Source: Cadophora sp. MPI-SDFR-AT-0126 (lineage: Eukaryota; Ascomycota; Leotiomycetes; Helotiales; Ploettnerulaceae). From it: a DNA stretch of 64,000 nt. A model generated the notes under the pieces. The model was not told the origin of the DNA and ran no database searches. It was given only the letters and a program-made list of their open reading frames with translations. The position numbers and the translations under genes are program-made. Shown here in pieces: positions 47,550 to 58,999 of this stretch; within the stretch, counting starts at the first letter, position 1, and every line of letters begins with the position of its first letter. The stretch covers positions 558,001 through 622,000 of the forward strand of contig JAGMVK010000012.1 in NCBI GenBank assembly GCA_020747065.1, given 5' to 3'.

Positions 47550-50392
47550 ATGGAACACCGCGCGATGCAGATGGCGGACGACTTTGGGAAACTTTTACAA
47601 GAGACACTGGATAGGGCGATGGAGATCAAGACAACAAGCAATATCGAGCCGCCTTTGAACAGAGCAGATCTGACGGGACTGCTCGCACGATTCGATACGG
47701 TATTTCCGCCTACGGCCTCCGCAGATTCCAAGAAGCACGCAGTCGAGACTGCTGTTCGAGAAGCATTCAACAATATACTGGTGAGATACGTATGAGGACG
47801 AAATTGGGGATATTCATCTGACGGTCCGTAGGCCTCCACAACCATCGAATCACCTTCGTTCGTAAATGTCTGGAACTTATTCGACATTCTGTCCATCCTC
47901 TCCGATGACGACAAAACCGAGCCAGCGGTCATGTTGTGGCTAGTCGAGGAGCTTTTAGAGAGTCAAACAATTGCCGGCTGCCGGAAGATATTCGACTATC
48001 TTGAATCACGGCGAGAGCGGATCATAGCCAAGAACTTTGCTTCCAAGAATTTGGTCATTTTGAGAAGCTGCAATGAGTTACTCAAGCGGCTCTCTCGAGC
48101 TGAGGACACGGCATTCTGCGGACGGGTATTCATTTTCATGTTCCAAAGTTTTCCCTTGGGAGATAAGAGTTCTGTGAACCTGCGAGGAGAGTTTCATATT
48201 GAGAATGTGACAACTTTCGATGTTATTCCACCAAAGGAAGCGAACGCAGAACAGATGGATGTTGATTCGAAAGCGCAAGATGCTTCGAAACAGTCGGATG
48301 GGGTTGCGAAAAAGTCGAGTGAAGATTCGAACGGCCTGAGCAAGGGTGTTTCCTTCTCGAAGACGGAGAAATCTATGACAGCGGACGAGTTATACCCCAT
48401 TTTCTGGGCATTGCAACAAAGTTTCAGCCAACCGAAGAAGTTATTCGATGACATTCATTTCTCAGGATTCAAGTCAGGATTGGAAGCGACTTTGAACATG
48501 TTCAAGTCGGTGGAAAGTACAGGTCGTCCCACAAGAACTACCGAAGATGGGAAAAGGGGAACCAAGCGTAAGCGAGGACAGGGCGACGACGATCTTGCAA
48601 ACGCATTCAACCCAAAGTACCTCACGAGCAGAGACTTATTTGAACTAGAGGTGTTTATCTTGCAGCTCTGTTTAAGAATATTGTTGCTAACAATATGCCA
48701 GATCAGCGATCTTTCCTTCCGAAGGAATATTCTCGTACAAGTCCTCATTGTTTTGGACTTTCTACTTTCCTTGAGTACGAAGGCGAAGGAAAAGCTAGCG
48801 AATTCCACCCTGCCGGAAAATCCTAACAGATCCGTTATGTACGCCGACCAAGTGTTAAATGACGATGATGTAAGTTTCAGCCCTATCCTTAGCCCCAGTT
48901 CGTCTTCTACCGAAGAGTATCCTCCGTACCACATATTAATATGATTAGACTAAATGGGCGCTCGAAATGAAAAGATCGATCGCGGAATATCTCAAGCAAG
49001 GAATCGAAGGCCCTTATTTCTACCGCATGGTTGAGACTGTTCTCTCACGAGACAAGAATTGGGCGCGGTGGAAAATTGTGAACTGTCCTTCGATCGCATA
49101 CCCTCCGATCACTGCAGATGAATACGTCAGCTCGAAAGTGTCGGCCCGCAAAGCAACCACAAATAAGAAGCTGCGACCTAACCCAATCGGATCACTGGAC
49201 CTCAAATTTCTTTCGGATTCTGACAGCCGTGGTGGATTGGCAAGGTTGAAGGATCCGACAAGATATCAACTCCCAGCAGTCAAGAGCTTCAAAAGCAAAA
49301 TTGAACTTGACGACATGGATATTGAAATGGCTATGGATGATGAATCAAAGAATGCGGCAACTGAATCAAAAGCAAGCAAAAGTTGGAGAGCCCAGCGTAT
49401 TGCTAGTACGACAAAGCTTGGTGTGTTTGATAAGATCGAGCGTTCTGATAAGATTGACGTCCTGTTCCAGGATAATGTCAAGCCCGAAGAGCCCCTTAAT
49501 AATGGTGATGACGAAGCAGGAGACAGCCAAGACTCAGCAAAGCCATTCAAGGATCGCCGTCCAATTATCATTTCTGGCTTCAGTGGACTCGGGGAAAGCA
49601 AGTTGTTGAACAAGCTTGTTGCGACACATGAGAAGACGTTAGGGAAGAACGTCTCCCTTACAACTCGACCACCACGGCAAAATGAAAAGGATGGCATTGA
49701 TTACCACTTCCTAGAAAAGGAGAAATTCAACGTTATGCGGGATGGTGATCAATTACTGGAGTATAGCACCCGTGGTAGCAACGACTATGGAACCAGCCGG
49801 AAGGCTGTTGACGGTATTATTGCTGAAGGCAAAATCCCTGTGATGGAGATGGACATGCATGTGAGTTTGGCTTCATGGAATGCAGGTAGATATTTACTAA
49901 CTACTGAGCTAGGGGGTCCAACAGCTGAAAGACCAAGGATACAATGCACGATTCATTTTTATCGGCCCGGCAAATCAAGAGGAATTGGAGGGAAGGCTGA
50001 GGCAGCAGGAAACAGAGTCCGAGGAGAAGATACAGACGAAGCTCACAATTGCTAAGCAAGAGATGGAGCAGTCTAAACTTGAAGGCTTCTATGACAAAGT
50101 CGTAATCGACGACTTGTCTGAACTAGCATACGAGGTCTTGGAACGTTTCGTTCTCGGAGGTGATGAAGGAATCGTTGAGGTTTCACAAAATGGCCCTGGC
50201 AACGTCACGCTGCAGCCAGAGTCTGTGAGCATGGAGGTTGAAATCGCGAACGGTGAAGCACCGAGTGCGAGGCAGCCACCGACCTTGCATGAAGTCTTGC
50301 CTCCTCCAGAAACTATGGAGACTGACGTCAGTCCAGCCGTGGACTTGATAGATACGACTGCTCCTCCTGAGAACGATGAAGCAACGAAATAG
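47550..50392 (+). CDS. THOC1: THO complex subunit 1 (THOC1/Hpr1-like) fused to a guanylate-kinase-like domain
   Basis: THO couples transcription to mRNA packaging and export. Exons are 47550-47780, 47832-48650, 48702-48869, 48949-49860 and 49913-50392, all in phase 0, giving 869 residues. Residues about 1-490 are THOC1-like: LWLVEELLESQTIAGCRKIF, LVILRSCNELLKRLSR, FCGRVFIFMFQSFPLGDKS, NPKYLTSRDLFELEISDLSF and NWARWKIVNCPS. After a linker, residues about 640-830 form a guanylate-kinase fold: PIIISGFSGLGESKLL at the P-loop, SLTTRPPRQNEKDGIDYHF at the GMP-binding part, LLEYSTRGSNDYGTS, MDMHGVQQL, RFIFIGP and EELEGRLRQQETESEEKI. The P-loop Lys of GxGKS is replaced by Glu (GLGESK), so ATP binding and catalysis are unlikely. 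All exons are joined by good splice signals with no stop between the two parts, so one polypeptide is predicted. Confidence 0.9.
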
Positions 50393-50495
50393 ATGCGAAA
50401 ATTCAGCATCATGTACAATAAAGCATGGAAGTGTGTATGACCAGCATTTCAAATCACATACCGAGCATAGCGCATGAAATGTGATTGAATTTAAG

Positions 50496-51938
<1,443 letters not shown>

Positions 51939-52790
51939 TGCGAAGAGAAATGAATTGGAACAAGTACAGAACAATTACTTCAGAAATGTCTGCACAGCAC
52001 AATACTGAGGAAACTCAATCCCTTGCTTATCTACCAACTTCATGCTGCAGAAAAGAAAATCGCCCACCTTCACACCTAATTTACTTTTCTCCACTGAGGA
52101 CTATAGACCAGATCCAAGGATCCCATCCCTGTATCCCTCTCGATAAGATCTCCTTATCAAGAGCTCGAGACGGATGTCCGACAATCCTTGTTCCTGGCTG
52201 TCGAGTCATAACTTCCTCTGCTGTCCTATCAAATGGACATTCTTGACTCGAGCTTCCACCAGGGCTTTTGGAGAATATTTTCTTCCAAAAGTGGGATGTG
52301 CGCTGGAAGATGTCAATGTCTTATGTCATAGAAGCATAATAGACAAGGCTGATCCACGAGGCTACGAATGGCTTGGATAAGAAGCGGGGTGATAAGAGCA
52401 ATGCGTGATGCTTTCCATGCCTACCGGAGAGCTACTTACGTTTGCTCTGGGGTATCTGATTTGTCAATTGCGGCCTGCACTATGCTTCCGTACTGACTTA
52501 GCTCATTGCCCTTGATATGAGCTGTCTGTAGTATCCCACTTTCCAAGATATTCACGGCCGAAGATAACTTCAAGTGTCTCGGCCGGCCCCGCCTTCGAGG
52601 CAATGAACAGTTCGAGTCCATCGGTCACAGACTGAAGCCAGGATGCCTTGACGGCGAGATACTTAGCGGTGAAGGTTCAATGGAAGACTATTTTGGACCA
52701 TTTCACTCTCTGTCACGAAGATTTTCTCTATCTCAAGGCTTCAAAGTACAAATTCTTTTTCCCATCAAGCTCTCAGCAAAGCCCTGCACT
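51939..52790. other. Divergent intergenic region, possibly with a tiny gene
   Basis: About 850 bases between the OYE gene (-) and the deaminase gene (+). A possible two-exon small gene on the minus strand (52206-52621) is listed separately. Apart from that, nothing recognised. Confidence 0.45.
52206..52621 (-). CDS. Possible small AT-hook-like protein (weak)
   Basis: Exon 1 52621-52440 begins with ATG, carries RRRGRPRHLKL (an AT-hook-like RGRP core), and ends at a strong donor GTAAGTAG. An acceptor CTTCCAG at 52303-52309 would join exon 2 52302-52206 in frame, giving 92 residues ending in IGQQRKL. The 137-bp intron and the lack of any family match keep this weak. If real, it might bind AT-rich DNA. 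It could also be a fragment of a lost regulator, or a chance frame in the divergent promoter. Confidence 0.25.
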
Positions 52791-53794
52791 ATGCTCTACC
52801 CACTGTCAATTTTAGGCATCATCTTGCTGGCTCTAATACACTTGACGTCCGGCCATCAAAATCATACCCATATTGCCCACCCGCCGCATCATTATCCTTG
52901 CACAAATGACACAATACCATTTTCAACCCGAGCATTCTGGATGCGTCGTGCGAATGCCGCGTTGGGAGAACTAGACTCACCATGTCCCTTCGCGGCTTTC
53001 GGGACTGTGATTGTCAATCATACAGATCTCAGTGAGGGACCACATGGGAAGGCTGTTTGTTATGGGGTCAACTCTAATCGGAAAACTGGGAATCCAACCT
53101 TGCATGGTAAGTCCTCTAATATCAACAAGTACCTCACTTTTGGATGGTGAAAATAAATGAAAAGAACATACTAATGCTGTGGATAGGAGAGATGGCTGGC
53201 ATCAACAATTGCTCAAGCATCTTAACAGACCCAGAAGGGGAGTACAGACTATCACCCGCCGAGGCATTGCTCGCTTTCTCGACTTTAAGTCTGTACACCA
53301 ATGCTGAACCGTGCCCAATGGTACGACTACACCTGTTCTATTCTTGACTCTTACGAAGCTAACAAGCCAGTGCGCCTCTGCGATTCGATGGTCGGGCTTC
53401 TCAGAGTGCATCTTCGGGACCAGCATCAGTACTCTGATCGCCAAGGGCTGGGGTCAAATCGACATCGCTGCTGAAGAGGTCTTCGAGGAGTCAGGCGATC
53501 TACCAAGTAGCACGAAACTGTTAAAAGAGGTTTTGACTAATGAAACGGATCCGTACTTTCTGTGGCAATATGATGAGACGTATCCGTGTATGTTGTCCAA
53601 GCACACAAGCTTTTACTCCCGATTGAGTGCCTGGCGTCGTCGGGAGAACTTTGCTCCCAGAAGCGCTCCCCCACAAGTGGAAATGAGTAACTGCTGACTT
53701 CTTGATCATCGTAGGTCCAAAAGGATGTGAGAGGACTTCAAGTGGGAGTAGCTGCGCAGTGGTGGTGAAAAAGAGGGCAGCGTGGGAACTTTAA
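52791..53794 (+). CDS. Secreted cytidine/guanine-deaminase-fold protein (CMP/dCMP-type, zinc)
   Basis: Predicted zinc hydrolase of the cytidine deaminase superfamily, closest to the guanine/tRNA-adenosine/CMP deaminase branch. Exons are 52791-53106, 53187-53320, 53371-53587 and 53715-53794, giving 248 residues. Splicing rebuilds both zinc motifs: His105-Gly-Glu107 (H-A/G-E) across intron 1, and PCPMC (Cys148 and Cys151) across intron 2, followed by ASAIRWSGFSECIFG, a usual context. The N-terminus LYPLSILGIILLALIHLTSG is a clear signal peptide, followed by a His-rich stretch (HQNHTHIAHPPHH). Extra cysteines in the C-terminus (YPCPKGC and SCAVV) and N-x-S/T sites fit an extracellular protein. 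The substrate is unknown: a nucleobase or nucleoside is the best guess. It is convergent with the PuuE-like gene, 118 bases away. Confidence 0.85.
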
Positions 53795-53912
53795 AGTGAT
53801 AATCGTATGAACAGGAGGGGACTGCCTACTACTGAAATCACAAGGCATTGTCCATGGAAAATACTTGAAAGTATCTAGAAGCTGAGCATTCAATGAGCAT
53901 GAGATTCCTACA

Positions 53913-55160
53913 TTAGACTGGTGGTGCCTTGTGAGCAGGCCACGCGTTGATCATGTTCGGTGCAGCTGCTCTCTGTACTCCCGGTGCCAAAGAACCCTTC
54001 TCGTACGGAAACTTCTCTCGGAAATGCTCCGCGATCTGTGTCCTTGTAGCAACCCAGACGTTCTCCTTGCTTGCGATGTATTCCACGATCCTCTTCAGTG
54101 CCATGAATCGTCCAGGCTTGCCGATGCAGCGGCAGTGTAGCGCAATTGTCATCATCTTGGGAGCACCCTCGTCTCCTTCTTCATAAAGAGTGTCGAAGGC
54201 ATTCTTGACGTGATCGTAGAAGTGAGTTGGAGAGCCGAAGCCGGTAGGGACGTTGAATTTGTAGTCGTTGCAGTCTGCGAATGTTAGCCTCCGATTGTAG
54301 GCAGAGATACCAGGACACTGACCGTAGGAATATGGTATCATAAGCATGCCCTCTGGTTTCTCTTCATCTTTCTCAGCGGGTACATCGACCCAGTATGGTA
54401 GATCATCCGCATAGCTGTCAGCTTCCCAGAGTAGCGGAATACCCATTTCCTTGTAAACTTCCCAGACCAAAGCGTGAGACCTGCTTGACAGCCGGCCATA
54501 GTACCAGCCTTTGGGTGGCGCTCCACATATCTTTGCGATTGTCTCGATTTCCTTCTTGATATATGCCTTTTCTTGCTCGACAGACATGTTGGTGTAGTCA
54601 ATCCACTAAGTCATTGTAAGCTACGTAAACTAGGTTAGCATAGATGGAGACATGAACTATGTCTTACTCGATACGCGTGAGAAGCAACATCATGTCCGTT
54701 CTTCACAGATGAAAGACCAACAGCTGGATTGTCCTCGATAGCCTTCCCGACTGCGTAAAGTGTGTATTTGTAGTTATACTTGTTGAAGAGGCGGAACAGC
54801 CGCCAAACACCAGATCTGGATCCGTAGTCATATTCGGACTCGATGTTCACAGCACGCTCTTGGATTTTGGGACTTCCACCAGATGCTTCCCACAGATGAG
54901 TCTCGGAATGAAGATCGCCATTGAGGACTGTGTGCTCCGCGCCCTGGTTCAAATGAGCAAATGGCAAGTTATTTGGGCAGGGACCATACCTCTTCATAAT
55001 TGATCACAAAAGACACTGCAATATTTGCACCGTTGGGCCATTGGGGATTGAACGAATTCTCGCCATATCCTACTAGATCTCGAGGGAAATCATACCGCTC
55101 ATTCCATTCGAATGGCTTGATGACTGAAGCATCTTTGGGAAGATCATACGGGGTAGACAT
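53913..55160 (-). CDS. Polysaccharide deacetylase-family protein, PuuE-type (allantoinase-like)
   Basis: NodB-fold hydrolase of the subgroup that includes cofactor-independent allantoinase PuuE. Exons are 55160-54990, 54943-54668, 54605-54323 and 54274-53913, giving 363 residues. The start PYDLPKDASV follows Met-Ser-Thr. An upstream in-frame stretch to 55289 is hydrophobic but looks like leader sequence. Subgroup marks are RDLVGYGENSFNPQWPNGA, FVINYEEGAEHTVLNGD, SEYDYGSRSGVWRL, NGHDVASHAYRW, GWYYGRLSSRS, IPYSYDCNDYKFN and IALHCRCIGKPGR. No signal peptide is seen from the chosen start, so it is likely intracellular and more probably an amidohydrolase of ureide metabolism than a cell-wall chitin deacetylase. 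Fungal members are often named chitin deacetylase only by family. Confidence 0.88.
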
Positions 55161-56873
55161 CTTGTCTAGGAATTGGTACAGAAAGACGCAAAAAGATTGA
55201 ATCAAGAAGACTTGGATACAAGTATGCAACTGAGATATGAGAAAGAAAATGCAGCCCAACGCGAGATGATGCTTTAAATACGCGCTCACTTGAACGCAAG
55301 CTGTAGCTATGTCATTCCTTTCTCCGCCAGGAACACCTCCACTTTTGACCCTTCAAGTCATGCCAGTACGCCGATAAGCTGCGGCGCGGGGTAGTTGCTA
55401 CCAATAGATTGCAAAACAGTCCGTTTCTGTAAATATCTTTATCTTCGAAGATAAGAGCTTCATCTTCGTTGCTCCGATGGTTTATCGATTTCGGTATAAG
55501 CAATGTCGGAAGAGCTTCCGAATACTGTGGCTAGCTCAAAGAAAGCTCGCATGTCCGTACGGTATCTCAAAGCTTACCATAATGAGTGCAGAACATTGGA
55601 GGCTCAACAAGACCTATCCCTTTAAAGCAAGGTTCCTGGTTTCAATGAGGGATGGGACGAGAGTCGCGATCGCCTGTCAGAAGATGTTTGCGCAGAAGGT
55701 TGCTCTACTAAGCCCTACATCTCCTGTCTCCACTTTAATTGCCAACCGAAAATGATCAACGACAGCAGATTACTAGAATACAACTTTTGTTTCAAATGCT
55801 GGCTTGTACTAACAATGCTGCTGAATGATACGAAGTTGAAGGGCAATTGAGGTGATAATAATACTCAAGATCATTTCAGATCTAGTAAGTCTTTTTAAAA
55901 CGAAGTGCCCGAATCTCTTGTCTTTTGTGGAGCAGGCCAGCCAAGAATCGGAAACCATCATCAAGATGTAGTAGAGAAGTAGACAACCTTAATAGAGTAC
56001 CCCGCTAATGCTTTGAGTGAAGGAAGAAACATAAATATGTGCGATGAGTGGGTACATGGAAGGAATGGCAAAGGATGTCAAGTCTTGCTGAAGTGGCCAG
56101 GAACATGATGCCCCTTCAATTCGAGTGAAAGATTACTGGGAAACAAAGTTTCTGCTCTGTCTGGCTCCATGAACAAAACCTGCTTTCGTATCTCATGTTG
56201 CTTTCTTCTGCTTTCCATATCTTTCAAAGTCATTTGGAATAATCAACAGGTGTCATTATGGAGGCATATGTTTCCTTGCATGTCTTGCCGACATGCTTGT
56301 TTACAAGTGTCCCAGATACAGTACAGTTGAGACAATGAAAGGGCGCCAATCTATACGTGGCTGTAACAAGAAAGTCAACGAAGCTTGAGAACACCTTGTA
56401 AAGGGTATTTTGAACATATATTCCTCTGTTTTGCTATTGATTTGCAGATTCATTGTCCCGTATCACATGTAGCATGACTTGCAGCATTCAAAGAGCGTTG
56501 TGAGATCTTCAGCGCAAAGTACGCATTTAGATTGCGTTTCAATGTCACAAGCCGTGGCAAGAACCTGTAGAGTGACGGAGCAATGACCACAAAGGATGCC
56601 AATCTTATCCAGAGAAGGGCTATCATCCCCTGTGGAGATGTAAGTTCCTCGAGTGTTGCATGTATCTTTAAACACTCGAATTCATCTTCGAATAACCAGC
56701 TTACCTTACTTTTCTGTTTGTATTCACTGCTTTGGCCTTATCGCTTGATTGGCCCAGGCACGCGTCTAGCTTGATCAAATAATACGCGACTCTTGACCTT
56801 CCCATCGCTTCTTCGAAAACAACAACCGCACCCTCCATCTTCACAATAACCAACAAGACAAGCAAACGCCATC
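55161..56873. other. Intergenic, nothing firm; one hairpin and one Cys-rich frame
   Basis: About 1.7 kb, A/T-richer than the genes. A perfect 9-bp inverted repeat lies at 56649-56679. On the minus strand at 56463-56675 a 70-codon frame carries several CxxC pairs but has no ATG. No other gene-like signal. Confidence 0.45.
56649..56679. promoter_or_regulatory. Perfect 9-bp inverted repeat (hairpin or factor-binding site)
   Basis: Arms TCGAGTGTT (56649-56657) and AACACTCGA (56671-56679) with a 13-base loop, about 200 bases before the 2EXR-like gene. It could be a dyad for a dimeric regulator. Function not shown. Confidence 0.35.
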
Positions 56874-57226
56874 ATGGCACACACAAGATCAACCGCGTAC
56901 GCCTTGGTTGACAAGGTTAGTGTGTCACATATATCCTCGAATATTCTCAGAAGCTTACATGCCGCGCGTAGGACGTCACTCAAGACGCTGACCTGTTAAT
57001 TCCTGGCAAGAAGTCACCTTCGAGCAGCAACCCCACCACTCAGGTAAGCTCATCATAGAGTCTCTGGATGTTCTCAAAGGCTGACAGAAGTTTAGTATGC
57101 CGCGCAAGGTGCCGACCTCTCGAACCCTGTTGATAATCGTACTGTGCCACCTTCGAAGCCAGACACTGCTGACAAGGTAGGAGTCACTAGAGCACTCGAA
57201 AGTTCTCACAGCTCACCAATGTGTAG
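56874..57226 (+). repeat. Tandem exon-intron duplication, about three units
   Basis: Introns 56916-56971, 57044-57095 and 57177-57226 share a common core of the form TTCTCA followed by GCT and AC, preceded by CTCGAA or CTGGAT. Exons 2 and 3 align as Q-x-A-D-L-x-x-P. Exons 1 and 3 both end in TGACAAG. The unit is about 125-130 bp. Confidence 0.65.
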
Positions 57227-58999
57227 GAGGAGGAGCAAAAGTCACCTCTCCTTCGTCTTCCGACCGAGGTCAAGCAGAATATCGTAAGACTCCTTCGAGT
57301 TCATGCTTCTTCCTAGCCCTGTGACGAAAAAGAGCGGTACTGACTTCAAGCTCTTACAAAGTGGACTATGCTTGTCACCTGTGACAATCCCATTACACCA
57401 CACCAACGTAAGCTGTTCTCAAGTCTCCGACATATTTTGGTTATATGAAGTCATGGAACTAACCAAAGAGCTCAACAGTGGTTTGGAAATCCAACAAGTT
57501 CCTTTGGAATGCCGCTCAAGTTGCGGACGGCTATGGATTTGAGCACAATGTTTCTGCCGTTGGTCCTCTCATGGTAGTTGCCTTGACGCACACGTGCAAG
57601 GAGATGTACACGGACATTTCCCTCACGCATCTCTTTTATCGCAACAACCAATTCGATTTCAGTAAATACCCCGATCACATGAATACCTACCTTGTCGCGA
57701 TCACCGATGAGAGAAGACGAGCAATTACTTCTATGCACTTTCACTGGGATATTACTCGGGATTGGAAAAACACGGAGGATTGCCAGTCGATGGCTCTTAT
57801 TGCATCCTGCAAGAGTCTTCGATCGCTTAAGATGTCCGTTGCCTTAAGATATCCTGCAACTCTAAACGGCTCGGACTATTTCAGCCAGCGGGCAGAGTAT
57901 GGCCTTACATTTGCGGTGAGTCCAACCGACGTCATCTGTCCCGCTCCAGACTTTGAGTGTAACTAATGGGACTTCTTAGGCTTTGCAAGGCTTGAAGGAA
58001 CTTGATATCGTTGCAGAGTGCAATCCTCACATTGGCGGCCATAGCTTCGAAAAGCTGGAGGCTGCTTGTAAGGTTTTCAAGGACAACATGGCCGGCACGA
58101 TGGCAACTGAGCGCACTGGTAACTACGACTTGAAGTTATTCCGGCAAGCCCAAGAGAAGGCCCGGCTGGACATTGATGGAGAGGGCCGCCTATTGGATGA
58201 CAGAAAGCCTGGTATTGTGAGTTCAGTCTTGTGTTTCTTTTTATGATTCTTAACAATATTATGGACGCCTCCACTGACCAAGTCAAAATTAGGTCTCAAG
58301 CCGCACTCGATCGCAAGTTGCCAAAGCCAAGACGCTTACTCCAGATGGTATTCTCCCAACCGGAGAATTTGCCAAGGTCAGTAAATTGACTGCCACATTA
58401 GATTCGCCAGACGACTGACCGCGAAGCAGTATGACGGCGATGGCATGCTGGCCTGGTTTGTCAAGACCGTACTCGACTGTCGTGAGGTGTCTAGTGACGA
58501 CGGATCGGCTGGCATCGAATTCCTACTTGAGTGTGAGCCCCACCATGGTTGCGGCTCTTCGAAAGCTTTCAATGGTCGCACCGAAACATCCTGGGAGGAC
58601 GCATCGGTTGTTAGTTTCGTATATGAGTGCCATGTCGCTCAGTTCTACCAAAACAATCCGGATAAGCCAGGCATTTCGGCCGTTTATGATGAATGGTGAG
58701 AATTGATATCCTCAATACCTTTTGGAACATTACATCTGACATCGTGTAGGGTTGGCCAGGGCGAACTCTTCCTGGAAACTAAGAAATTTGCCACTAGACA
58801 TGCCAAATCATATCGGCCATCGTACCTGCGTAACCTCGAGGCTGTCATGAAGCAGAACGACAAGGATAAGAAGGCCAAGGAGGCTGAGGAGGCTAAGGAG
58901 GCCAAGGCGAGGGCGAAGGCTGAGAAGGTTGCAAAGGCCAAGGCTAACAAGGCTGCTGCTAATAAGGCCGCTCGGAGTGCCAGAGGCAAGAAGGCTTAA
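56874..58999 (+). CDS. 2EXR/F-box-like protein with basic Lys/Ala-rich tail
   Basis: Ten exons: 56874-56915, 56972-57043, 57096-57176, 57227-57283, 57362-57407, 57479-57915, 57980-58216, 58293-58376, 58430-58695 and 58750-58999, giving 523 residues. Residues about 74-90 (LRLPTEVKQNIW) match the opening of 2EXR/F-box-like domains common in filamentous fungi. LTHTCKEMYTDISLTHLFYR and ITSMHFHWDITRDW are the kind of sequence that follows in that family. The C-terminal 60 residues are almost only Lys, Ala, Glu and Arg and should form a charged helix. Function is unknown: protein-protein binding or nuclear retention is a guess. The acceptor of exon 9 is a NAGNAG (AAGCAG), so one Gln may be added. 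The first three exons and introns are related to each other in sequence (see findings). Confidence 0.75.
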
